A stretch of DNA of 64,000 nt from Gari tellinella (Eukaryota > Mollusca > Bivalvia > Cardiida > Psammobiidae). The DNA is taken from positions 45,924,999 to 45,988,998 of the forward strand of contig OV277863.1 of assembly GCA_922989275.2 (NCBI GenBank), read 5' to 3'. The notes beneath the pieces are model-generated. The model saw nothing but the letters and a program-made list of their open reading frames with translations. It ran no database searches and was not told the DNA's origin. A program made the position numbers and the translations under genes. Shown here in pieces: positions 55,874 to 64,000 of the stretch (position 1 is the stretch's first letter; each line of letters opens with the position of its first letter).

Positions 55874-56048
55874 AAACACATCACCAGTTGGCAGTGCGCA
55901 ACAGAGTGTTGCATTTAGCTCTCGACGTTTTTGGCGGAAACAACCGATCAGACTCGCGCCAAGGCGCTCGTCAGATCGGCTATTTCCGCCAAAAACGTCT
56001 CGAGCTAAATACATCACTCTGTATCGCACTGTCAACTGGTAATGTGTA
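55874..56048. repeat. Long foldback, about 80-base arms
   Basis: Arms contain GACGTTTTTGGCGGAAA and TTTCCGCCAAAAACGTC. The outer parts are ACCAGTTGGCAGTGCG and CGCACTGTCAACTGGT, with a CTCGCGCCAAGGCGCTCG centre. It lies 150 bases from exon 4. Confidence 0.88.
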
Positions 56049-56193
56049 TTTATTGAATTGGAAATTATATATGGAAAGTATACTCTTATAATCAGAATGC
56101 AAATGCTACTTTAAAGCTAACGAAATCAGCAGAAGTGTTTCAATGCAAAACCAATGTACCAAGAACTTCAAACGTCTATATATAGTAACTTAC

Positions 56194-56323
56194 TCTCTCT
56201 GCACGTGTTGCTCGTGTCAGCTGTATAACCTATTGTACATGAACACCTTTGCTCCATGCACATTGTGTTGTTAATGACGGAAGAACAGTCTACATCCACA
56301 CCACATGTATCGTCCAGGGCGCC
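56194..56323 (-). pseudogene. Exon 4: EB/EGF-like module with a one-base frameshift
   Basis: Acceptor CTACAG and donor GAGA-GTAAGT are good. The exon starts ALDDTCGVDVDCSS in phase 1. It has 130 bases where 129 are needed: TCTTCCCGTC has one C too many, so the frame meets TAA within four codons. Dropping one base restores the array spacing, with the rest reading VINNTMCMEQRCSCTIGY and ADTSNTCRE. It is either a sequencing/assembly indel in the CCC run, a null allele, or an exon that is skipped. Skipping would keep the frame because its neighbours are phase 1. Confidence 0.8.
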
Positions 56324-56638
56324 TGTAGTGTAAAAGTTTTATTATGATAATTTTTCATAATTCGAATACGATTTAAAAATACCACAATATTGTAAACAAC
56401 TATGAGTTGTGAGTTAATCGATCACTTGATGAAGAAAGTGTGCGATCTCTACCTTTCTACCGCCGATGTTCATGTATTAAACTCCGATCAATTTGAGCAT
56501 CTATCATCTGAACATATCCACATTGGCTGTTAAAATAAGACATATTTCCCTAGGAGTCCGTGCAGATTCCTGTCAGTCGGATTCTATAAGTTCTGATTAA
56601 ACATTATATATTGAAAGGGTTGAAGAAAATATACATAC

Positions 56639-56785
56639 GCTGAATACATCGTTTTTTGCGTTGATAAAATCCGTTTGCGCATGCGCATCGTCCGTTTGTG
56701 CACGTGGAGTCGTTAACAAACTGGCTGCACCCACATACGCCACCGCAGTCATCTGTGCCATTGCACACATCACCCAGGGCCTTGA
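56639..56785 (-). CDS. Exon 3: EB/EGF-like module with extra Cys pair
   Basis: Acceptor TTTCGCCAG, donor CAGC-GTATGTAT, phase 1 in and out, 147 bases. It encodes VKALGDVCNGTDDCGGVCGC, then SQFVNDSTCTNGRCACANGF and YQRKKRCIQ. It has the usual six Cys plus GVCGC, two extra after the second. Two sequons (NGT, NDS). It is the first module after the LDLa exons. Confidence 0.88.
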
Positions 56786-56917
56786 CTGGCGAAACAAAAA
56801 AGAACATTACAATTGAATCACAATCATCTGTGCCACTGAAAATACCGTTCAGGATCTTAACTGACGAAACTAAAAGTACAATTGAAATTGATTCATGCTA
56901 CAGTATATGCCTCGCCC

Positions 56918-57006
56918 GAAGGTTATAAAGCGTTTGACTTGAGTCAAATCTGAACAATCAAATGCTTGATAACAATCTTAGATTTAACTAAAGAGCTTGA
57001 TAACCT
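56918..57006. repeat. M7 MITE relic
   Basis: AAGCGTTTGACTTGAGTCAAATCTGA and ATCAAATGCTTGATAAC; the centre is deleted. Confidence 0.5.
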
Positions 57007-57249
57007 TGGACTTTGCTGTAAGAACAACTCACGATCAATGTTAAGGAGAAAACTCCTGTCTCAGATTTCTGTTTTTGCAATATATTGCTTAAATTGTTAC
57101 TCCATAAATACACATTCGCATCCGTTGTTTTCCTTCACTTACAAAATTGTTCCACTTTATCAAGTCATGAATATGTACTTTAACAATTTTCTACATACTA
57201 GCAGATGGTAGCGTAAAGCAGATTGAAAGTATTTCTGCTTTAATTTGGA

Positions 57250-59320
57250 TTTTATTATTAAATATTTGAATATTAAGTGTTGTAGCCTTAAACGTTTAGT
57301 TAAAATCCAATAAACCAGGGCGTGTATTAAAACGGTATAGCACTTTTCCTAAGCACTATGATATGAAAATGTAATTAAGTTCAATAGCAAATATTGCCAG
57401 TGCCTATGTCTGACCCACAACAAAGAGAAGTGTTGTTACCAAAGTATTATACATCACTGTATCCGCAAGAAAAGCTCTTTGTTACAATGTACATGTATTA
57501 CATGTGATAACTATACCTGTTTCCAGGGAAATGCCCGAGTAACAGTACTTTTTAAGCGACTCTCGTATAAGTATAGTGTAACAATGTAAATCAATTGCAT
57601 TCTATCTTGGGTGCAGGTAGTTTTGTTAATCCTAAATTTCTTCCCATTTGTGTACGGTTGTGATTTCGTACCTTCTCAAATACATACATGTTTCTCATAT
57701 TACGATAAACACTCCATTAAACTAGCACACTCCAATAAACTAGCACAGAACAAGTAATATGAATTAAAAAGTACGCCGCAAATAGTAAAATGCTGAGTGA
57801 TGTTGAATAACATATTGTGTCAGAAAATAACCCTTGGTAGCAAATAATCCTTATCACTGCCATAATATCGTCTGTTTTAAAATTGTCATCTGCAAATTTG
57901 CTCCAATTCGGGTTTATGTATTTCTAAAATTAAGACATCTAAAGATGAGTGTAAAACACTTAGGGTCCAGATCAGACACCGTGTTACGCGTTGATTAGAA
58001 TCAAACCGTTGGCAAATATCAGCCAAGTCGCGACCGGTAGGCATATGAATAATATAGGAAAACTCAACTATTTCTATTAATACCATTCAAACTAACATGT
58101 TCAGATGATGTGAACAACAGGTGAAAAATACCATAAACAAATTAAATCAGTATTTCCCTAAGTATTTTTCCCAAGTTTACCTCAAACTTACACACAATGA
58201 AATTGTGGTAAAACCTGAGCGTAATTTTAAACAGTTCAACTTCTCAGTGTAGTATGCTCTAAAATGAGCCTGTTATCAAGTTGTCGCAAAATCGGGTTTT
58301 TGTCGAAAAGCAACATTTCGTTGGGATTGTCATAAAAACAAAAATTAGTTATGAAGTGGTGAACACGAAGAAGTAGTTAAGTGGTATTTAGTGGCAGCAC
58401 TACCGTTTGCAGTAATTGCAGGTAAGTACTGGCACATCTGCAGGGGAGAGATAATGCAGAGATAATAGTTCCCAATGCAGATTTACACATTACTTCTCTA
58501 ATATCAAATTGATCAGGTAATTTCTGTCCCCATTAATCATTCCGGATATCTACTGTCTGTCACATGTCTTGTCAGCACGTGCCATTTCCGAAGCTCATTA
58601 ACAACTTGCCCAGTTTGCCAAAGCGTAGAGATTGGCAAAGACATTATCCGGAGTCTCATCGGGGTATACATTGTTTGTTTTGTCTTTTTTCAATTTCATG
58701 CTGTATGGAAGACACTGTAACAGTTTTCAGATACGAATATGGAAGTTTTCAAACGCGCATATGGGGATCATTTATTGACATTTTTTGGTATAAATGGATA
58801 ATTTCTAAAGCAAATTCTAGTGTTGTCAGATACCAATAGTTAAATAAAAATGTATTCACACGCGAATATGAGGAGAATTGTTCATGCAAAAGGGTATTCT
58901 ATCTAAAGCATAAATGGCTATAGTTTCACTAAAGCACGTTGTAGAACTGTCAGGTACAAACTCATGGCTTTGAATGTCAATAACCTTGTTACCTAGTGGC
59001 AGGGCAAAAATATATTGACTATGAGTTAACTTATGTCTAATAAACAACCGGTAAATGGTTGCTAAAATTATGTAACCCTTTTTCTGTTATTAGCGTATAT
59101 TGACGCTTTTTGAGACAGTATAAACCCAGGTCAGACAGACCCTGAATGAGCTGTCTCATCAGGGTATGGACTGTTTCTTATGGTAAAAGTCTGACATGGG
59201 TCTGCAGACTTACTTGGGGAAAGATTCCTTATTGTATCAACCAAATGTTGTTCAGGTGACAGACGGTCATAGTCGGTAAACACTCATCGGGGGAAGCGTT
59301 ACGAGAATATAATGGTATAC
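57250..59320. other. Intron 2, largely unannotated
   Basis: Contains core relics at about 57950-58010 (TCCAGATCAGACACCGTGTT) and 59110-59175 (CCCAGGTCAGACAGACC...GTCTCATCAGGG). No exon with matching splice sites and Cys pattern was found here. Confidence 0.45.
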
Positions 59321-59324
59321 ACAC

Positions 59325-59441
59325 CTTCATCTGAAGCATCCGGGCAATCTGCGATATTGTCGTTGACCTTATCCATGACAACACAGTCATCAGGGGCTGA
59401 AGACAGGCAGGAGAACAGGGGCACTGGACACGGGAACCTTA
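59325..59441 (-). CDS. Exon 2: divergent LDL-receptor class A module
   Basis: Acceptor GTTTCAG, donor GAAG-GTGTGT, phase 1 in and out, 117 bases. It encodes RFPCPVPLFSCLSSAPDDCV, then VMDKVNDNIADCPDASDE. The C-x5-F-S-C, a third Cys and the closing D-C-x-D-x-S-D-E acidic box are LDLa hallmarks, the box being the calcium site. The fourth Cys of the canonical six is absent (K/N region) and the sixth would come from the next exon. LDLa modules bind protein ligands in many receptors; here the ligand is unknown. Confidence 0.8.
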
Positions 59442-59452
59442 CTGAAACACCA

Positions 59453-59690
59453 TACAGTGGAGGAGACGTTAAAGTTAACCGTTTAAAACAAAACTAAACA
59501 CAGGGGCATTCCGATAAAAAGGGACAAAATGAATATTCTTTGAAGGTTTTAATAATCTATCTTAATTTTAGTGGCAATCAGTTTGTAGTCAGATCAGGCG
59601 CCATGTAACCCGGCATCTGATCTGGATCCAAACTGTCTGCTATGCAATCAACTCTTTTAGCACTAACACCCTCTGTATGCAATGATGTTT
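59453..59690 (-). mobile_element. Degenerate M1 MITE
   Basis: TACAGTGGAGGAGACGTTAA and core GTAGTCAGATCAGGCGCCAT...CATCTGATCTGGATCC. It sits 12 bases upstream of exon 2, overlapping its branch-point region. Confidence 0.6.
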
Positions 59691-60215
59691 AAATGTTGAT
59701 GTTTTTAATTCTGTCGAAATGTTATTTTGTGGTGAATGACATTACTTATGTTGCATAAGAGATGTACACATTTGCTTTTAATCTTCTTTAACCTATTTCT
59801 TTGTCATATCAACACTGTTACCGCCAAATGTAACAATCTACTTGAACCCTTTCTCAGACATAATATCGTCTGCTAAAAACTACCGTCTAGAATCTGCAAA
59901 GATTTTGTAAAATTATTTTTTTTGAATTTTTGACTGAAGAAAATTTTAATATTTATGAGTGACAAAGGGTTTTGATAGTGAACAGACGCCACGTTGCCGG
60001 TGTCTAATCTCGCTTCAAATTGTTTGTAATGTCGACTGTTACCGCAAATGGCGGTTCCAGGGGTCTAATTTGTATGATAACGATTACAATATCGTTTCAA
60101 AGTCATGTTTAAGTATTCAGACCTAAACAATCATCTAAACCTGTGCATGACTGGCTTATACTCGTATCAATGTTTCTTCATTTAAGATTCCTGAAATCTC
60201 ACTTTGGAAAGAAAT

Positions 60216-60446
60216 TACAGTGGAGAAAACGGTATTCTTTCCTGTTTAAACGCAAACGAAACTCGAACGCATGGCAATAAAATGTAGAAAATAACAACTT
60301 TTTTTTATCTGAGTGACAAACAGTTTGGAACCTAATCAGGCACCGGGTTACCCGGCCTCTGATCTGGCTCCAAACTGTTTGCAATGGAAATAATAGTTTT
60401 AGCGTAAACGCGTTTATTGGGAAAGAATAACGTTTTCTCCACTGTA
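60216..60446 (-). mobile_element. MITE family M1
   Basis: TACAGTGGAGAAAACGGTAT to TTTTCTCCACTGTA. Core GGAACCTAATCAGGCACCGG with partly matched right arm. Confidence 0.88.
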
Positions 60447-60623
60447 TATAATCTACATGTATATATACGACAATTTCAGCAAATTAAAGGTTTTATGACA
60501 ACAGATTTGTTTTTAAAATAAATGTAATTTAAACTTACATTAAAATATGTTATCTATGCCGGAATATCAAGATTTGTTTGACTACTCATTTGAATCCTCT
60601 TCGTCTCAATCGAACCCCCATGA

Positions 60624-60874
60624 TACAGTGGAGAAAACGTTATTCTTTCCCAGTAAACGCGTTTACGCTAAAACTATTATTTCCATTGCAAACAGCTTGG
60701 AGCCTGATCAGACGCCGGGTTACCCGGCGTCTGATCAGGCTCCAAACTGTTTGCCATCCAGGTTAAAATCAACATTCAGAAATGTGAAAAAATTGTCATT
60801 TTCTGCATTTTAGTACAATGCGTTTGCGTATAGTTTGCGTTTAAACGGGAAAGAATAACGTATTCTCCACTGTA
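60624..60874 (+). mobile_element. MITE family M1, perfect core
   Basis: TACAGTGGAGAAAACG to TATTCTCCACTGTA. The core GAGCCTGATCAGACGCCGGG and CCCGGCGTCTGATCAGGCTC has no A/T mismatch, unlike most M1 copies. Confidence 0.92.
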
Positions 60875-61309
60875 TGTCTCCTTATGAGAATCGTACTCAC
60901 ACTCTCTTTTACGGCTTTTAAGATATTTAAGTTTTAGTTCCGAAGATAATAGAACTATAAAAAATTGAAAACGGACTATTCAAACAAGCACAATGGACGA
61001 ATCCTTTGGAAGAATTCAGGTAAAAATGAGTTAATGCTATTCATAGGTTTTTAAAACCTCTTCAATGCCATGACGTCATCTACTTTCAACAACTGCTTTT
61101 TATTTCTCAAATTTAATACTAAGAAAATTGACTAAAGTAATATTATATTATGCAAGTAGACGTCTACATGTGTATACATGTATGTAATTACGTCAATGTT
61201 ATATTATACAGCCATGCTGTGTCGCCATATTTGTAAATATGTTTTATCATTTTTCATGGATCTATGACCTTTTGGAATGGAAATAAACTAGTCAAACGTG
61301 CCAAACTTT

Positions 61310-61400
61310 CATAATAGAAAATGTCAAACACCTTGAATCCTGATCAGACACCGCGTGGCGCGGTGTCTGATACTGATTGAAACTGTTTGCAAAAGCATGT
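61310..61400. repeat. Solitary palindromic core (M8-like)
   Basis: CTTGAATCCTGATCAGACAC-CGCGTGGCGCG-GTGTCTGATACTG: GACACC is matched by GGTGTC where other copies have GACGCC/GGCGTC. Confidence 0.7.
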
Positions 61401-61404
61401 TACA

Positions 61405-61662
61405 ATTTTACCACTATTAACGCATTATAACCTGAAACTCCCAATGGATAAATCCAGTTTACAACAAAGGCTGGTCTATTTTACACTATTTAGGGTTGTT
61501 TTTATAATATAATTCAAAGTGACAAACAGTGAAGTCCCTGATTAGAGGGCTCCTGCAGGAGCCCTCTAATCAGGAACTTCGCTGTTTGCATTTGACAAAT
61601 GTACTCTCCACAGGTACACTTTTGGTATCGGACGCATATATACGTCACTAGGGCTCAGTGAG
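61405..61662 (-). mobile_element. MITE family M10
   Basis: Core GTGAAGTCCCTGATTAGAGG-GCTCCTGCAGGAGC-CCTCTAATCAGGAACTTCGC. GATTAG in one arm is matched by CTAATC in the other. The flank matches the 21868 copy. Confidence 0.75.
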
Positions 61663-61691
61663 TTGAAGCAGTGAAGTGTTTAATTGAATAC

Positions 61692-61802
61692 CTTCATCCG
61701 AGTTATCCCCACAGTCGTTGACGCCATTTTTGAACTTTGAACGTTTTAAACATTTGCCTGCTGCACAGTTCATGGATGCGGTACCGCAGAAAAAGTCGAA
61801 GT
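61692..61802 (-). CDS. Exon 1 (first seen): LDL-receptor class A module
   Basis: Acceptor TATTTTCAG, donor GAAG-GTATTC, phase 1 in and out, 111 bases. With the upstream G it encodes DFDFFCGTASMNCAAGKCLK, then RSKFKNGVNDCGDNSDE. The G-V-N-D-C-G-D-N-S-D-E end is the calcium-binding core of LDLa. The Cys usually found just before N-G is replaced by Lys. Because an acceptor precedes it, at least one more upstream exon (start codon, signal peptide) must exist; I could not identify it up to 64000. Confidence 0.85.
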
Positions 61803-61889
61803 CTGAAAATACAAGAAATACCTCAATAGTTGTCGTTTGATAATATACAATTATTGGATTTACCTTTATCTATTGTTTAAACAATTACA

Positions 61890-62288
61890 CGTTGAGAAAA
61901 GCAGCAGATGGCAATTTTAAGCAGACGATAGTACAGTAGTGAAAGCGTTAGACATACAGTGAGAATCTGTTATTCTTTCCCGTTTAAACGCAAACGTACG
62001 CAAACGCAAATCACTAAAACGTAGAAAAGAACAACTTTTTGACAATTCTGATTATTCTTGTTTATCTTGGTGGCTAACAGTTTGGAGCCTGATCAGACGC
62101 CGGGTTACCCGGCGTCTGATCTGGCTCCAAACTGTTTGCACTGCAAATAGTAGTTTTAGCGTAAACGCGTTTATTGGGAAAGAATAACACATTCTCCACT
62201 GTAATTGTCTTGTATGGGGAAGAGTGGAACTCATTGTTGTAAGGAGGGGATCGTTCTTCGGAGGGTCGATGTAGGGAGTGAGCACTGT
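61890..62288 (+). mobile_element. M2 MITE 3' half with nested M1
   Basis: AAAGCAGCAGATGGCAATTT and GTAGGGAGTGAGCACTGT are the M2 3' half. An M1 copy interrupts it at TA in TTAGACATA-ATTGTCTTG, a sequence found uninterrupted at 54433 (ATACATAATTGTCGTG). Confidence 0.85.
61955..62203 (-). mobile_element. MITE family M1 nested in M2
   Basis: TACAGTGAGAATCTGTTATT (one G lost) to CATTCTCCACTGTA, TA at both junctions. Confidence 0.9.
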
Positions 62289-62318
62289 TTATTGCAATGT
62301 GTTTGCGTTTAGTTTCGT

Positions 62319-62536
62319 TTAACCCGTAACCTCATAGCTTGGTTTTAGTTTTGAAGACAGGCGGATACCTACGGCGCATCTTGCTTAACTTTCAGTCTGA
62401 TTTAACCTGTCATCTGCTTTGATATAGACACTATTTTTATGGTACATATTCATGACTGGATAAAATAGAACTATATTATACAGTGGATACATAATTTAAA
62501 TGCGTAAAAAGTCGTATTTATGGAGTAATAGGTTAA
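62319..62536 (+). mobile_element. MITE family M4, decayed
   Basis: TTTAACCCGTAACCTCATAG to GGAGTAATAGGTTAA; the core is mostly lost. Confidence 0.6.
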
Positions 62537-62539
62537 CAT

Positions 62540-62965
62540 TTCCCTCACTTGTACGAGTGCTCTATACAGGCAGGAAAGTCAAGGAGTGCTCTTCTCTTTA
62601 GAGATTTCATCTACCTGTGTATTCCATTAGGATTTAATTGCACAAAAAACTATCAAAACATGAAAGTAAACAGAAACTAAAAAAATGAGAGAACTCCAAC
62701 AGGTGCACATCGTGCTGTCTGTACTCGGAGATAACAGGTAAAACTTCCAAGGTAACATTCATCGTTTTAATTTATCATACTTAAGTATGCTTTTTATCTT
62801 AAGAACCGTCAAACATATGCTTAGCAGCCATTCTTTGAATAATAGCGATCTTTCTAAGCTGATTGACACCAGTAACATCAATTGAACAATTCCAGTTCGA
62901 ATGAACCAATTTGCTCTCAGTGGATTCTTCACTGCTTATAACATTAACTGAAATAGTACATGTTT
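62540..62965. other. No feature recognised
   Basis: AT-rich. The upstream exon(s) of the main gene were sought here and not found. Confidence 0.4.
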
Positions 62966-62969
62966 TAAT

Positions 62970-63105
62970 CTAAGGGGTGCCTGGTGTAATTTTCAGTTTC
63001 GTTTTGTTTTATATTGAAATTCCTATCTTCAAACATTGTATACTCTGATCATAATATACACAGTTTACCTATGTCCTATGTACAGGACCATGCGCACAAG
63101 GGTTA
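62970..63105 (-). mobile_element. MITE family M3, core deleted
   Basis: ATCTAAGGGGTGCCTGGTG and TTTATATTGAAATTCCTAT match other M3 copies. The core is reduced to CATTGTATACTCTGATCATA. Ends GGGTTAA. Confidence 0.65.
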
Positions 63106-64000
63106 AGACTTTCCATATTCTGACTATTTAGGGCTGTTTTTCCCGTCGAAGACGGGAATGTTTTCTCTTTTAACCTCCTTGTTGAAACGATTTAACAAAT
63201 CAGAAATGATCAGAAATCTTGATTAATGAACGCTTGCTTGAACTGCAGCACTCTCATTGGCCAATAGGCCGAAATTGGCTAGAGGTCAGAGACCACAAAA
63301 ACATTTTCCATAGACCTCAATTATAACGTTCAAGGCTGTGTTGACCAAATTGGAACATACATTTTAAGCACGGGATTATACACTGGGTCAACTTGTGTAT
63401 AATTCCTGTATTAAGTTTATATAATGAATAGTGTTCACTCCCAAAATAAACTTTAACGACTTTTCCGACGGAATATCTTTTTTAAAGATATTTCTTGTTA
63501 ACAATGTAATGTAAAATGAAAAGATCCTCATATGGGAGCCCTCTGATCTTGGTCTAAATGTTCTGCGTAGGACAAGTGCAAACACTTACACCAGTTGTAG
63601 ATAACTCGTATACGCACCACCATGGATGTATTAATTAAGACAGGTAATTGCTTATTGCAGAATTTCCTTATAAAATCATATATCGACCTATATTTAAAAC
63701 AAACAATACATGGTTTAGTGACGCATGTTTGACGGTGTAAAATATTGGGGTATTCAAGAAAAGACCGAAACCAACACTTGTGTTTAGTGGCCTTCATATC
63801 GAAGAGAGTAGTATGTATAATTATTTATTACATACCAACAGATGATTTATAGAGATTTCTCAGTTAGATAAATTTGATATCATCACCGTTGATATCGTCA
63901 CTAGTGATGATATCACTTTTTGTGACGTCACGTCATAATATATTTAGTGACGTCGCGCATAAACAATTAATTGTGTGTGTTATTCTGTAAAAACCAATAA
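63106..64000. other. No gene recognised; palindromic TGACGTCA-rich end
   Basis: A decayed core half at 63530-63560 (GGGAGCCCTCTGATC). At 63875-63965 repeated GATATCATCAC/GTGATGATATCAC and TGACGTCACGTCA motifs form foldbacks. A GTAAGTG donor-like site near 63592 on the minus strand has no convincing exon. Confidence 0.4.

Noticed and set aside
56597..56797. Overlapping minus-strand frame beginning MFRQSRPWVMCAMAQ
   Set aside because: A shifted reading of exon 3; the exon frame has the conserved Cys spacing.
8179..62285. Many short frames reading SQIRRRVTRRLIRLQTVC or NSLEPDQTPGNPASDQAPN
   Set aside because: They are translations of the M1 palindromic core and recur wherever an M1 copy lies. 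The element is non-coding.
63388..63797. Upstream exon of the main gene near the GTAAGTG at 63592
   Set aside because: The frame shows neither a signal peptide nor a Cys module, and no good acceptor fits.

Overview
The window is animal nuclear DNA, most likely from a bivalve mollusc. The evidence is a long split gene with phase-1 symmetric exons and GT-AG introns, three SRP (7SL) RNA genes, a LINE fragment, a possible tRNA-derived SINE fragment and an extreme load of small foldback transposons (MITEs). Nothing looks bacterial or viral. The species assignment is inference only.

Left end (1-6900): three direct copies of a 2.1-2.9 kb unit. Each carries one full-length 7SL RNA gene on the minus strand (486-790, 3376-3680, 5443-5747) with a TATA box about 25 bases upstream and a T-run terminator.

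Middle left (6900-16200): no host gene. It is packed with MITEs, some nested in others. A 5'-truncated non-LTR reverse transcriptase fragment (9860-10756) sits inside an older DNA element.

Main gene (16613-61802, minus strand): 19 exons found by matching splice sites, reading phase and cysteine pattern. In protein order they encode two divergent LDLa modules, about 20 small cysteine-rich EB/EGF-like modules, a membrane-proximal segment that may be SEA-like, a calcium-binding EGF module, one transmembrane helix and a lysine-rich cytoplasmic tail. The product is a single-pass type I cell-surface protein. Its start and signal peptide were not found and may lie beyond 64000. One module carries eleven Cys-first hexapeptides (198 bp), seven of them with an N-glycosylation sequon. 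One exon has a one-base frameshift, and one exon end has its splice donor triplicated beside a MITE.

Introns: filled with MITEs of about ten families. Families M1, M2 and M5 end in TA-flanked CAGT-type termini. Families M3, M4, M8, M9 and M10 end in TTAA-flanked CCC...GGG termini. Several otherwise unrelated families share one palindromic core built around GATCAGACGCCG. Its two arms change together between families and copies. This modular, covarying hairpin is the most unusual signal in the window.
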